From: Janthinobacterium sp. GW456P
Lineage (GTDB): Bacteria; Pseudomonadota; Gammaproteobacteria; Burkholderiales; Burkholderiaceae_D
Reading direction: 5' to 3'
Assembly (NCBI RefSeq): GCF_002127655.1
Contig: NZ_NEHB01000036.1
Span: 1-48,790 of the forward strand
DNA length: 48,790 bases
How positions within the stretch are numbered: the stretch's first letter is position 1; each line of letters opens with the position of its first letter. The notes under the pieces are model-generated. The model was not told the DNA's origin. It saw nothing but the letters and a program-made list of their open reading frames with translations, and searched no databases. This document shows positions 38,423 to 47,361 of this stretch, one piece after another. A program made the translations under genes and the position numbers.

Positions 38423-38470
38423 GGCACCTGACATAAGCTACTGCGCGTCGCGACGCTTCTGTCAGGCGCT
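38423..38470. repeat. Short palindromic repeat between gatC and gatA
   Basis: The ends GCACCTGACA (38424-38433) and TGTCAGGCGC (38460-38469) are inverted with one mismatch, and the centre GCGTCGCGACGC is a perfect palindrome. Bases 38423-38450 match the right arm of the 15861-15980 element, inverted, at 25 of 28 positions. Confidence 0.6.
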
Positions 38471-38526
38471 AGAACGGCGCAGTGCACAAAAAACAATCCT
38501 GCCGAATAGATAAAAATAGAAACGCC

Positions 38527-40011
38527 ATGCATACAAAATCCATCAAACAGCTGTCCACGCTTTTGCAGAACAAGGAAATTTCCGCCGTTGCACTGGCGAC
38601 GCATTTCCTCGACCGCATCGAAGCGGACAACTCGAACGCCTTTTTGCACGTCGACCGTGCCCTGACCCTGGCGCAAGCAGCCGACGCCGATGCGCGCATC
38701 GCCGCCGGCACGGCCACGCCGTTGACGGGCGTGCCGATCGCGCACAAGGACTTGTTCGTCACGAAAGGCTGGCGCACGACGGCCGGCTCGAAAATGCTGG
38801 CCAACTACGCCAGCCCGTTTGACGCCACCGTGGTGGAAAAATTCCAGGCGGCTGGCATGGTCACTTTGGGCAAGGTCAATTGCGATGAATTCGCCATGGG
38901 TTCCGGCAACGAGAACTCGGCCTTCGGCGCCGTGCGCAATCCGTGGGACAAGAACGCCGTGCCGGGCGGCTCGTCCGGCGGTTCGGCCGCCGCCGTGGCG
39001 GCCGGCCTGGCACCGGCGGCCACCGGCACCGATACGGGCGGCTCGATCCGCCAGCCTGCCGCTTTTTGCGGCATCACCGGCATCAAGCCGACGTATGGCC
39101 GCGTCTCGCGCTTCGGCATGATCGCCTTTGCCTCGTCGCTGGACCAGGGCGGCCCGATGGCCCGCTCGGCCGAAGACTGCGCCCTGCTGCTCACCGCCAT
39201 GGCCGGCTTCGACGAACGCGACGCGACCAGCCTGTCGCCGGAACAGGGCGGCGTGGCGGAAGATTTTTCGCGCAGTCTTGATGAACCCCTCACCGGCTTG
39301 CGCATCGGCGTGCCGCGCGAGTACTTCGGCGAAGGCCTGGCCAAGGACGTGGAAGCGGCCGTGCGCGGCGCACTGGCGCAGTATGAAAAGCTGGGCGCCA
39401 CCCTGGTCGACATCTCGCTGCCGAATACGGCCCTGTCGATTCCGGCCTATTACATGATCGCGCCGGCCGAAGCGTCGTCGAACCTGTCGCGCTACGACGG
39501 CGTGCGCTACGGCCACCGCGCCGCCGAGTACAAAGACTTGCAGGACATGTACAAGAAGTCGCGCGCCCAGGGCTTCGGCCCGGAAGTGCAGCGCCGCATC
39601 ATGGTCGGCACCTATGTGCTGTGCCACGGCTACTACGACGCCTACTACCTGAAGGCGCAAAAAATCCGCCGCCTGATCGCGCAGGATTTCGACGCCGTGC
39701 TGAATGGCCCGAACGCCGTCTGCGACGTCATCATGGGGCCGGTCGCGCCGACCGTCGCCTGGGACCTGGGCGACAAGACGGACGACCCGGTGGCGAACTA
39801 CCTGGCCGACATCTACACCCTGTCGACCAGCCTGGCGGGCCTGCCCGGCATGTCGATTCCCTGCGGCTTCGGCGCAGGAGACAAGAACAGCAAGCGCCCC
39901 GTCGGCCTGCAAATCATCGGCAATTATTTTGGCGAAGCCAAGCTGCTGAACGTGGCCCACCAGTTCCAGCAAGTGACGGACTGGCATACGCGCAGCCCTG
40001 CCGGCATTTAA
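38527..40011 (+). CDS. gatA: Asp/Glu-tRNA amidotransferase subunit A
   Basis: A 494-residue amidase-signature enzyme that releases ammonia from glutamine for GatB. The Ser-cisSer-Lys triad is Lys74 (AHKDLFV), Ser149 ([15 protein letters not shown]) and Ser173 ([13 protein letters not shown]), with spacing as in characterised GatA. The start is ATG 38527, 15 codons inside the open frame. It is 106 bases after gatC, separated by a palindromic repeat, yet presumably the same operon. Confidence 0.97.
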   Translation: MHTKSIKQLSTLLQNKEISAVALATHFLDRIEADNSNAFLHVDRALTLAQAADADARIAAGTATPLTGVPIAHKDLFVTKGWRTTAGSKMLANYASPFDATVVEKFQAAGMVTLGKVNCDEFAMGSGNENSAFGAVRNPWDKNAVPGGSSGGSAAAVAAGLAPAATGTDTGGSIRQPAAFCGITGIKPTYGRVSRFGMIAFASSLDQGGPMARSAEDCALLLTAMAGFDERDATSLSPEQGGVAEDFSRSLDEPLTGLRIGVPREYFGEGLAKDVEAAVRGALAQYEKLGATLVDISLPNTALSIPAYYMIAPAEASSNLSRYDGVRYGHRAAEYKDLQDMYKKSRAQGFGPEVQRRIMVGTYVLCHGYYDAYYLKAQKIRRLIAQDFDAVLNGPNAVCDVIMGPVAPTVAWDLGDKTDDPVANYLADIYTLSTSLAGLPGMSIPCGFGAGDKNSKRPVGLQIIGNYFGEAKLLNVAHQFQQVTDWHTRSPAGI

Positions 40012-40072
40012 GAAAATCAAGAAAAAATTCGCGCCGCCCAGGCGGCGCCACCAGACAATAAGCGAGAACACT

Positions 40073-41533
40073 ATGCAATGGGAAGTCGTCATCGGTCTTG
40101 AGAACCACGTGCAGCTCACGACCGAATCCAAAATTTTCAGCGGTTCGCCGATCAAGTACGGCGCCGAAGCCAACACGCAGGCGAGCCCCGTCGATCTGGC
40201 GCTGCCGGGCGTGCTGCCGGTGATGAACAAGCAAGCGGTCGACCGCGCGATCCGCTTCGGCCTGGCCGTGGGCGCCACCGTCGCGCCGCACTCGGTCTTC
40301 GCGCGTAAAAACTATTTTTACCCCGATTCGCCCAAGGGCTACCAGATCAGCCAGTTCGAAGACCCTGTCGTCATCGGCGGCGCCCTGACCTTCGGCTACG
40401 AAAAGGACGGCGAATTCGTCACCAAGACGGTGAACCTGACGCGCGCCCACCTGGAAGAAGACGCGGGAAAATCGCTGCATGAAGACTATGCGGGCATGAG
40501 CGGCATCGACTTGAACCGCGCCGGCACGCCGCTGCTGGAAATCGTCTCGGAGCCGGAAATCCGCAGCGCCGCCGAAGCCGTGGCCTACGCCAAGGCGCTG
40601 CACTCGCTGGTCATGTGGCTGGGCGTTTGCGACGGCAACATGCAGGAAGGCTCGTTCCGCTGCGACGTCAACGTCTCCGTGCGTCCCGTCGGCCAGAAGG
40701 AATTCGGCACCCGCTGCGAAATCAAGAACCTGAACTCTTTCCGCTTCATCGAGGAAGCCGTGCACGTCGAAGTGCGCCGCCAGATCGAACTGATCGAAGA
40801 CGGCGGCAAGGTCGTGCAAGCGACGCGTCTGTACGATCCGGACCGCAAGGAAACGCGCGAAATGCGCAGCAAGGAAGACGCCCAGGATTACCGCTACTTC
40901 CCGGACCCTGACCTGCCGCCGCTGGTCATCTCGCAAGCCTGGATCGATACCGTCAAGGCATCGATGCCGGAACTGCCGGCCGCCATGCGCGCGCGCTTCA
41001 TCAGCGAATACGCGCTGCCGGACTACGATGCGCTGGTGCTGACGCAGTCGAAAGCCATGGCCACTTATTTTGTTGCCGTGGTGGAGAAGGCCGGCAAGGA
41101 AAACGCCAAGGCCGCCGCCAACTGGCTGATGGGCGACGTCTCGTCGACCCTGAACCGCGAAGGCGTGGACCTGGACGACGCACCCGTCTCCGCCGCGCAG
41201 CTGGCGGCCATGCTCAAACGCATCGCCGATGGCACGATCTCGAACAAGGCGGCAAAAGAAGTCTTCGTTGGCATGTGGGAAGCGAAGTCAAACGACGAGA
41301 ACCTGGTCGATACCATCATCGATGCCAAGGATCTGAGACAAATCTCGGACTCGGGCGCCCTGGAAGCCATCGTCGACGCAGTGCTGGCGGCCAACGCCAA
41401 GTCGGTGGAGCAGTATCGCGCCGGCAAGGAAGCGGCGATCAACGCGCTGATCGGCCAGTCCATGAAGGCCTCCAAAGGCAAGGCCGACCCGGCCCAGCTG
41501 ACGGAACTGCTGAAAGCCAAGCTGGCGGAATAA
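40073..41533 (+). CDS. gatB: Asp/Glu-tRNA amidotransferase subunit B
   Basis: A 486-residue subunit that binds misacylated Glu-tRNA(Gln) or Asp-tRNA(Asn), activates the side chain with ATP and completes amide transfer. [20 protein letters not shown] opens the catalytic cradle; [15 protein letters not shown] and [17 protein letters not shown] are metal and ATP site regions. The C-terminal YqeY-like tail domain runs from about 405 to the end. A terminator follows. GatCAB implies indirect synthesis of Asn-tRNA and/or Gln-tRNA. Confidence 0.97.
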   Translation: MQWEVVIGLENHVQLTTESKIFSGSPIKYGAEANTQASPVDLALPGVLPVMNKQAVDRAIRFGLAVGATVAPHSVFARKNYFYPDSPKGYQISQFEDPVVIGGALTFGYEKDGEFVTKTVNLTRAHLEEDAGKSLHEDYAGMSGIDLNRAGTPLLEIVSEPEIRSAAEAVAYAKALHSLVMWLGVCDGNMQEGSFRCDVNVSVRPVGQKEFGTRCEIKNLNSFRFIEEAVHVEVRRQIELIEDGGKVVQATRLYDPDRKETREMRSKEDAQDYRYFPDPDLPPLVISQAWIDTVKASMPELPAAMRARFISEYALPDYDALVLTQSKAMATYFVAVVEKAGKENAKAAANWLMGDVSSTLNREGVDLDDAPVSAAQLAAMLKRIADGTISNKAAKEVFVGMWEAKSNDENLVDTIIDAKDLRQISDSGALEAIVDAVLAANAKSVEQYRAGKEAAINALIGQSMKASKGKADPAQLTELLKAKLAE

Positions 41534-41552
41534 GCGCCCCTCCATTCCCCTC

Positions 41553-41580
41553 AAAAAAAGACGCCGCGGCGTCTTTTTTT
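41553..41580. terminator. Bidirectional terminator after gatB
   Basis: A perfect 28-base palindrome: A7, GACGCCG, CGGCGTC, T7. It is 20 bases past the gatB stop and also faces the leftward lipoprotein gene ending at 41660. Confidence 0.92.
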
Positions 41581-41659
41581 AATGGAGAAACTGGCATGCC
41601 AGGTATCTGGCGATGCCTGCGCCCCTCCCCTTGCCGCCCTGGGCGGCGCCCGCCACGCC

Positions 41660-42280
41660 TTACTTGGCCGCTGCTGCCGCAGCGGCAGCAGCGGCAGCAG
41701 CGTCTGCGGCGTGCTCAGCAGCTTCGGCAGCGGCAGCGAACAGCGCCGGATTCGGACAGTACACGGAACCGAATTGCGATTGCGCGTGCGGCCCCTTAAT
41801 CAAATGCTTGGCTTGCCCGGTGTCGTTATCGATCACGGCAACACGGCAACCGCCGGGGTCAAGGGAAAAGAAGGCGCCCAGATGGCCATCGGCCTTCAAG
41901 GTGTAGCTATGTCCCGCTTCCAGGTAGGCGGCAAAGGACATCGAACACTCGTTCGATGAACCGACAGGGAAATTGACAAAGAAATGCGACATGCCTTCCG
42001 GCAGGCGCACCATGACCGGCGGATCGCTGAACTTCGCGCCCTGGAAACTGGCCAGCTCGAAGCTGCGTTGCGCCTTCCACTTGCCGTCGGGAGCACAGTC
42101 GACTTCATTGCGGTCGACGGTGGCTTTTTGCCGCGACCCGGTATGGATCGATTGAATCGCCAGACTGGCCGACGGCTGCGTGGTATCTGCAAATACATAG
42201 CGGGGAGAGGAGCGCGTGGTATGGCATCCGGCCAGCACGAGAGTACAGGTCGTCAACAGCAAAATTTCTTTAAGGCGCAT
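41660..42280 (-). CDS. Lipoprotein of unknown function with poly-Ala tail
   Basis: A 206-residue predicted lipoprotein. The signal MRLKEILLLTTCTLVLAGC has the lipobox LAGC. The middle part (SFELASFQGAKFSDPPVMVR, HSYTLKADGHLGAFF, SLDPGGCRVAVID) looks beta-rich, with four cysteines. The last 30 residues are almost all Ala with a few Glu, His and Asp, ending in Lys. I do not recognise the family. No purine-rich ribosome site precedes ATG 42280; instead there is a 10-base tandem repeat. Longer starts are possible upstream but would spoil the signal peptide. Divergent from the blaI-like gene. Confidence 0.7.
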   Translation of the reverse strand: MRLKEILLLTTCTLVLAGCHTTRSSPRYVFADTTQPSASLAIQSIHTGSRQKATVDRNEVDCAPDGKWKAQRSFELASFQGAKFSDPPVMVRLPEGMSHFFVNFPVGSSNECSMSFAAYLEAGHSYTLKADGHLGAFFSLDPGGCRVAVIDNDTGQAKHLIKGPHAQSQFGSVYCPNPALFAAAAEAAEHAADAAAAAAAAAAAAK

Positions 42281-42284
42281 GGCA

Positions 42285-42312
42285 GAGTAAGGGAGAGTAA
42301 GGGAGAGAGTAA
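42285..42312. repeat. 10-bp tandem repeat at the lipoprotein start
   Basis: GAGTAAGGGA occurs at 42285-42294 and 42295-42304, followed by a partial copy GAGAGTAA. It lies 4 bases upstream of the lipoprotein ATG and gives a pyrimidine-rich mRNA where a ribosome site would be expected. Confidence 0.7.
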
Positions 42313-42491
42313 ATGAGCGCTCGGCCATATCCAGATGATCGGCGAGATCAACTATATTCCAGCAGGAATAGAAGATGATTACATGATAATTTCCATAATG
42401 CAATTATCTCGACGCCGCCGCGTGTGCGCTTACCTGCCAAGCGGCGCATCTATACCGTGCTGTCTAGTTCATTTCATCGCATAAATGCAGC

Positions 42492-42532
42492 TTGTGCTCC
42501 ATTTGAAAATTAAAGTATACATTTCTGTCTAC
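42492..42532 (+). promoter_or_regulatory. Promoter and putative operator of the blaI-M56 pair
   Basis: TTGTGC (42492-42497) and TATACA (42516-42521), 18 bases apart, form a moderate promoter. GTATAC-N6-GTCTAC (42515-42532), an inverted repeat with one mismatch, overlaps the -10. Such an overlap suits autorepression by the BlaI-type product; BlaI sites also contain TAC/GTA half-sites. Inference. Confidence 0.4.
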
Positions 42533-42578
42533 AACGATTAATCTAGCCCTATTGAATTTCAGGCAAGAGGAAAACAGC

Positions 42579-42962
42579 ATGGCCAAGACACCCGACATCC
42601 CGAAACCGACGGCGGCCGAACTCGATCTGCTGCAAGCGCTGTGGCCGCTGGGCGCCGCCACGGCCAAGCAGGTGCACGAGGCGATGGCGCTGGCCAAGCC
42701 GGCCATCACCTACGGCACCGTGCTGCGCCTGATGCAGATCATGCATGGCAAGGGCTTGCTGATCCGCGACGCAAGCCAGCGTTCGCACGTGTATGCGCCG
42801 GCGCAGGCGCAGGACAGCCTGCAGACGAACCTGCTCAAGGAGTTGATGCAGAAAGCCTTTGCCGGTTCGGCCAAGGCGCTGGTGCTGGCGGCGCTGCGCA
42901 CGGGCGTGTCGCGCGCCGAACGCGAAGAAATCGAAAAAATGCTCAAGGACGATCAGCCATGA
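42579..42962 (+). CDS. BlaI/MecI/CopY family transcriptional repressor
   Basis: A 127-residue winged-helix repressor. PTAAELDLLQALWPLGAATA, then QVHEAMALAKPAITYGTVLR and GLLIRDASQRSHVYAPA, are the standard BlaI/MecI/CopY DNA-binding wing. A C-terminal dimerisation helix region follows (ALVLAALRTGVSRAEREEIE). AGAGGAAAA precedes ATG 42579. Its stop overlaps the start of the M56 peptidase gene (ATGA), the usual repressor-sensor pairing. In characterised pairs the peptidase leads to cleavage of the repressor. Confidence 0.92.
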   Translation: MAKTPDIPKPTAAELDLLQALWPLGAATAKQVHEAMALAKPAITYGTVLRLMQIMHGKGLLIRDASQRSHVYAPAQAQDSLQTNLLKELMQKAFAGSAKALVLAALRTGVSRAEREEIEKMLKDDQP

Positions 42963-44206
42963 GCGGCGTCGTGCCGGCGCTGGGCTGGACCCTGCTGCAC
43001 TTCCTGTGGCAAGGCTTGCTGATCGGCTGCGCCACGGCGCTGGCGTGGGCCGCCCTGCGCAATGCGCGTCCCGAGGCGCGCTACGCCGTCGGTTGCGGCG
43101 CCCTGCTGGCCTGCCTGGCATGGCCGGCGGCGGGCTTGTATTGGCGCCTGGCGGGCGGCGATGCCACGGGCGCCCTGTACTCCAGCGCCTTGCTGCCCGC
43201 CGCCCTGCTGGCACCCGACAGCCTGCCCGACCTGGACCTGCTGCTGCGCGCCGTCGTCGGCGTGTGGGCCTTGTGCGCCGCCGTGCTGGCCGTGCGCATG
43301 GCGCTGGGCATGCTGTGGATAGCGCGCAGCGCCAGGAACACGGGCACCACGCATGGACAACTGCAGACCAGGCTGTCGCGCATGGCGCACGATGCCGGCG
43401 TGGCGCGGCCCGTGCGACTGCGCGTGCTCGATGGCATCGCCAGTCCGCTCACGGCCGGCATCTGGCGGCCCATGGTGCTGGTGCCCGCAGCCCTGGTCAC
43501 CGGCATGCCGCCGCACCTGCTCGACGCGCTGCTGGCGCATGAACTGGCGCACATCCGGCGCCACGATTATCTGCTCAACCTGCTGCAAAACGCCATCGAG
43601 GCGCTGCTGTTCTTCCACCCTGCCGTCTGGTGGATTTCACGCGGCGTGCGCCTCGAACGCGAACACATTGCAGATGATTTCGCAGCAAGACAACTGGGCG
43701 AACCGCGGCGTCTGGCTCTTGCACTCTCGGAACTGGAACGTCTCCAGTTCTCAACCCACCACCTGGCCCAGGCGGCCAACGGAGGAGATCTTATGTCACG
43801 TATCAAACGATTGCTGCGCCCCGCACCACAAGCCCTGAACTGGAAGGCGGCCGTGCCGCTGCTGGCATTGGCCGGCGCCTGCCTCGGCATCTACGGCCAG
43901 GCCGTCGCCGCCGACAGCGCACCCGTGCTGGAGCGCCGCCCCGTCATCGACTTTGGCGTGTGCGGCAAACCGGTCTACCCGGCCGCATCGCTGCAGGCCA
44001 AGGAAACGGGTACGGTCAACATGTCTTTCGACGTCGATGCCGCCGGCAAGGTAACGGGTTCGAGCGTGGTCAAGAGCAGCGGCCATCCGGCCCTCGACGA
44101 GGCAGCGCGCAGCGGCATTGCCAAATGCACGTTCAAGCCGGCCCTCGCTGGCGGCAAGCCGGTCGGCGCCAGCGTCAAGGTGCAATACGTCTGGAGCCTG
44201 AACTAA
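42959..44206 (+). CDS. M56 metallopeptidase with TonB-like C-terminal domain
   Basis: A 415-residue membrane protein. N-terminal helices (LLHFLWQGLLIGCATALAWA and others) surround a BlaR1-type M56 domain with HELAHIRRHD (zinc His194, His198, catalytic Glu195) and the later EREHIADDFA Glu ligand. A further helix near 290-310 (VPLLALAGACLGIYGQ) leads to a C-terminal TonB-like domain (KPVYPAASLQAKETGTVNMS.. to VQYVWSLN) instead of a penicillin sensor. The signal is therefore unlikely to be a beta-lactam bound by the usual domain. Cotranscribed with the BlaI-like gene. Confidence 0.87.
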   Translation: MSGVVPALGWTLLHFLWQGLLIGCATALAWAALRNARPEARYAVGCGALLACLAWPAAGLYWRLAGGDATGALYSSALLPAALLAPDSLPDLDLLLRAVVGVWALCAAVLAVRMALGMLWIARSARNTGTTHGQLQTRLSRMAHDAGVARPVRLRVLDGIASPLTAGIWRPMVLVPAALVTGMPPHLLDALLAHELAHIRRHDYLLNLLQNAIEALLFFHPAVWWISRGVRLEREHIADDFAARQLGEPRRLALALSELERLQFSTHHLAQAANGGDLMSRIKRLLRPAPQALNWKAAVPLLALAGACLGIYGQAVAADSAPVLERRPVIDFGVCGKPVYPAASLQAKETGTVNMSFDVDAAGKVTGSSVVKSSGHPALDEAARSGIAKCTFKPALAGGKPVGASVKVQYVWSLN

Positions 44207-44303
44207 GACATGCGCAGCGGCATCGCAGCAGCATTGCAGCAGCGGTGCCGCCGCCCGCTTGCGGGTATGATCGTGGATTCTTCCACGCACCTGTGAACAC
44301 GCC

Positions 44304-45341
44304 ATGAACAAGATCAAAACCGGCCTGGTCGGCTACGGCTTTGCCGGCTCCACCTTCCACGCTCCCGTCCTGTCCGCCATCGATGCATTGGAACTGGCGG
44401 CGGTCGCCTCGAGCAAGCCGGACCTCGTGCACAAGGATTGGCCGCACGCCGCCGTGTATGCGGATGCGGCGCAGCTGTTTGCCGATGCCTCGATCGAACT
44501 GGTCGTCATCGCCGCCCCCAACGAGGCGCATTTCAGCCTGGCGCAGGCGGCCCTGCAGGCGGGCAAGCACGTGGTGGTCGACAAGCCGTTCACCATTTCC
44601 AGCACCGAGGCGCAGAGCCTGATCGCGCTGGCGAAGGAGCGCAAGCTGGTGCTCAGCGTGTATCACAACCGGCGCTGGGATGGCGACTTCCTGACCCTGA
44701 AAGCGCTGCTGGCGCAAGGCACCCTGGGGCGCATCGCCAGCGTCGAATCGCACTTCGACCGTTTCCGCCCCGAGATCCGCCAGCGCTGGCGCGAGTCCGC
44801 CGCGCCGGGCGGCGGCCTGCTGTACGACCTGGGTCCGCACATGCTGGACCAGGCCATGCAGCTGTTCGGCAAGCCGGAAAAACTGTACGCCGATATCGCC
44901 CTGCAGCGCGATGGCGCGCAAGCCGTCGACTACATGCATCTCGTTTTGTACTACGACCGGCTGCGCGTGGTGCTGCAAGCGGGCTGCCTGGTGAAGGCGC
45001 CGACGGCGCGCTTCGCCGTGCATGGCGACAAGGGCAGTTTCGTGAAATTCGGCCTCGACCCGCAGGAAGACGCCCTGAAGGCGGGCGGCAGACCAGGCCA
45101 GCCGGGCTGGGGCGTGGACCCCGTGCGCGGCGCGCTGCACCTGGGCACGCAGCCGGACGGCCATTGCGAACACCTGGAAATGCAGGCGGGCCGCTACCAG
45201 GACTTTTACCAGGGCATGGCCGACGCCATCCGCCGCGGCGCGCCGGCGCCGGTGGCGGCCGAGGATGCGGCGGCGACGATACGCCTGATCGAACTGGCGT
45301 TGCAAAGCGCTGCCGAAGGGCGCGTGCTCGCGGTCAGTTGA
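44304..45341 (+). CDS. Gfo/Idh/MocA family oxidoreductase
   Basis: A 345-residue NAD(P)-dependent oxidoreductase. The Rossmann motif is GLVGYGFAGSTFHAPVL; the active-site Lys is in VVDKPFTISSTEAQSL, and HNRRWDGDFLT and GGGLLYDLGPHMLDQ follow. Members act on sugars or cyclitols; this resembles YdgJ/YhhX-type proteins, but the substrate cannot be told. Its 3' end overlaps the convergent small membrane gene by 8 bases. No sugar transport genes are nearby. Confidence 0.93.
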   Translation: MNKIKTGLVGYGFAGSTFHAPVLSAIDALELAAVASSKPDLVHKDWPHAAVYADAAQLFADASIELVVIAAPNEAHFSLAQAALQAGKHVVVDKPFTISSTEAQSLIALAKERKLVLSVYHNRRWDGDFLTLKALLAQGTLGRIASVESHFDRFRPEIRQRWRESAAPGGGLLYDLGPHMLDQAMQLFGKPEKLYADIALQRDGAQAVDYMHLVLYYDRLRVVLQAGCLVKAPTARFAVHGDKGSFVKFGLDPQEDALKAGGRPGQPGWGVDPVRGALHLGTQPDGHCEHLEMQAGRYQDFYQGMADAIRRGAPAPVAAEDAAATIRLIELALQSAAEGRVLAVS

Positions 45342-45663
45342 TGACGAAGGCCAGCACCACGGCACCCAGCGCCAGCAGCGCCAGGCCGCAGATGAACAGC
45401 AGCTCGCCCCACGATTCGTAGCGCAAGCGCGACTGGCCGGGGCGCAGCGACATGAACGAGAGCACGGCGCTGACGAGAAAAACGATGGCATCGACGGCGA
45501 GCAGCTTGTCGATGGCCACGCGCACCTCGCCGCGCGGCGCCAAATGCCCGATCGACAGCACCGTCATGCACACGCCGACCATCGTCGCCGACGTGGGCAG
45601 GATATGTGCCGACAAGCCCCGCGCCGACAAGCCCTGTTCAGGCGCCTTGCCGTCGCCAGCCAT
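45334..45663 (-). CDS. Small membrane protein, unknown function
   Basis: A 109-residue protein with about three membrane helices (TMVGVCMTVLSIGHLA, IDKLLAVDAIVFLVSAVLSF, LLFICGLALLALGAVVLAFV). I do not recognise a named family. Its ATG shares a base with the stop of the upstream secreted-protein gene (TGATG), so the pair is coupled. It overlaps the convergent oxidoreductase gene by 8 bases. Confidence 0.75.
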   Translation of the reverse strand: MAGDGKAPEQGLSARGLSAHILPTSATMVGVCMTVLSIGHLAPRGEVRVAIDKLLAVDAIVFLVSAVLSFMSLRPGQSRLRYESWGELLFICGLALLALGAVVLAFVIN

Positions 45664-46127
45664 CAGGATTTACCTTGATTCGTTCCCGCCGGCCAGACCA
45701 GCTCTACCCGCGCGGAACTGCCCGCCTTGATTTGCACCTTGCGTTCCAATGTCTTGCCGGCCAGGGTGGCGCGCAGGCTGTAGCTGCCTGGCGGCAGTTT
45801 CGCCAGCAGGAACGGTCCGCTGGCCGTCGTGTCCAGCACCGGCGCGCCCTTGGCGTCGCGTATTTCCAGCTTCACGTCGGAGGCAAATTCCGCCTTGCCC
45901 GCCGCCTGCACGGAAAACACCAGGCTCAAAGGCCAATGCCGGCTGGCGCTCTTGATGGCCGTCGACTCATCGAGGCCGATGCCGCCGCTCAGGTACTCCA
46001 CCGCCCCGCTCTTCTGCACGGGCGGCAGTGCGTTATCGGTCTGGGCCTGCGCCGCACTTCCCAGCAACAGCCCGGCGGCCAGCATTGCCGCCGCCAGGGT
46101 CAAGGTACCGCGTCTGTTGAATGCCAT
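45663..46127 (-). CDS. Secreted carboxypeptidase-regulatory-like protein
   Basis: A 154-residue exported protein. The signal peptide MAFNRRGTLTLAAAMLAAGL.. ends near SAAQAQ. The mature part has one beta-sandwich domain of the carboxypeptidase-regulatory/CnaB-like type (FASDVKLEIRDAKGAPVLDT, LLAKLPPGSYSLRATLAGKT). It could be a small binding or structural periplasmic protein. GAGGAGAG precedes the ATG. Coupled to the membrane protein gene downstream. No catalytic motif is visible. Confidence 0.8.
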   Translation of the reverse strand: MAFNRRGTLTLAAAMLAAGLLLGSAAQAQTDNALPPVQKSGAVEYLSGGIGLDESTAIKSASRHWPLSLVFSVQAAGKAEFASDVKLEIRDAKGAPVLDTTASGPFLLAKLPPGSYSLRATLAGKTLERKVQIKAGSSARVELVWPAGTNQGKS

Positions 46128-46186
46128 CTCACTCTCCTCATGTCGGTTGAATCAAGATAGGAAGCGCAGCTTAGGCCAGCCTTAGC

Positions 46187-46378
46187 TTAGCGCCGGCGCA
46201 TGGCGTCGGCGATTTTCTGGTCCGTCTTGTACTGGCTCAGCGCATACACGGCCCAGATCGTGGCCGGCAGCCAGCCGATCACGGTGATTTGCAGGATCAG
46301 GCAAATGATGCCGGCGATCGGACGGCCGATCGTGAAAAAGGTCAGCCATGGGAGTATCAGGGCAATCAGCAAGCGCAT
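46187..46378 (-). CDS. YqaE/Pmp3 family small membrane protein
   Basis: A 63-residue protein with two hydrophobic helices, starting MRLLIALILPWLTFFTIGRP, followed by IAGIICLILQITVIGWLPAT and a charged tail (YKTDQKIADAMRRR). This is the YqaE/Pmp3 proteolipid family, linked to membrane potential and stress. The short ORF starts at ATG 46378, six bases after AAGGAA; the frame is open 16 codons further without support. Confidence 0.85.
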   Translation of the reverse strand: MRLLIALILPWLTFFTIGRPIAGIICLILQITVIGWLPATIWAVYALSQYKTDQKIADAMRRR

Positions 46379-46473
46379 CGTTCGTTCCTTGAGTATTCCC
46401 CTGTGCCGCGGGGACCGGGCCGGCATGCGCCGACGGTCAATTCAGTCAAATCGATTATAACGATACTGGCGCC

Positions 46474-47340
46474 TCACGCCGGCACGGGTGCGAGCAATTT
46501 TTCCATCCAGTCCAGGATGGCGGCAAAGATTGTCTCGCGGTTCACTTCATTGAAATTCTCGTGATAGTTGGCTGGGTAAAAATGATAGTCGAGCAAGCCA
46601 TCGGGCACGCTGCGCAGCAGGCTTTCCGTGGCGCGGCTGTCGGCCAGCTTGTCGTCGCCCGCCACCACGGCGAACAGGGGGAAGCGCCAGTCCGACAAGC
46701 CGCCCGCCAGCGCCTTTTGCGCCGACGTGAGCGCATGGGCGAAGCGCACCGACGCCGCGCTGGCGCGGATGCCGTCGCGCTCGTCCTGGAAATGGCGCGC
46801 GGTGATGGTTTGGTCGTGCGTCAGCAGCATGGTCAGATTCCCCAGTGGCACCTTCATCGTCGGGAAACGCCGCGCCAGCCAGCCCGACAGCATCTGCAGC
46901 ACCTTCGGCACGGGTATCGCATTCACGTAATACGGCGACGAAATCACAAATCCCTTGATGGCCGGGTCACCCGCAAAGCGGCGCAGCCCCAGGTGGGTGG
47001 CGATCAGGCCGCCCATCGAGTGGCCCATGACGAACACGGGCACGCCCGGATACGTCTGCTTGACCCAGGCCAGGAACAGCTCCTCGTCATCGAGGAAGGC
47101 GTCGAACGAGGGGATATCGACCTTGCGCTTGCCGTCGTGGCCCACCATATCGAAGCTGACGGTGGCGATGCCGTGCTGGCGGAAATACAGCGCCGGCGTG
47201 ACGTAATCGCCCGCATGCGCCATGCCGCCGTGGATCGCCAGGATCACGGCGCGGGGATGCTCCGGCTGCCAGATGTGGATGGGCCGCTCGACCCGGTCGC
47301 TGCACAGCAGGCTGGCCATCTTGTCTTCTGAAAAACGCAT
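46474..47340 (-). CDS. Alpha/beta hydrolase, monoacylglycerol-lipase type
   Basis: A 288-residue hydrolase. It has HGGMAHAGDYVTPALYFRQH (oxyanion region), the nucleophile elbow GHSMGG (Ser108), AGDDKLADS (acid) and the His in YHENFNEVNRE. The architecture matches serine aminopeptidase / monoacylglycerol lipase-like (Hydrolase_4) proteins. The ATG at 47340 is chosen because AGGAG lies just upstream; ATG 47355 is possible. It lies 21 bases after the LysR gene on the same strand, so they may be cotranscribed. The substrate is unknown. Confidence 0.9.
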   Translation of the reverse strand: MRFSEDKMASLLCSDRVERPIHIWQPEHPRAVILAIHGGMAHAGDYVTPALYFRQHGIATVSFDMVGHDGKRKVDIPSFDAFLDDEELFLAWVKQTYPGVPVFVMGHSMGGLIATHLGLRRFAGDPAIKGFVISSPYYVNAIPVPKVLQMLSGWLARRFPTMKVPLGNLTMLLTHDQTITARHFQDERDGIRASAASVRFAHALTSAQKALAGGLSDWRFPLFAVVAGDDKLADSRATESLLRSVPDGLLDYHFYPANYHENFNEVNRETIFAAILDWMEKLLAPVPA

Positions 47341-47361
47341 CGCTGCTCCTGTCATGCCCTG

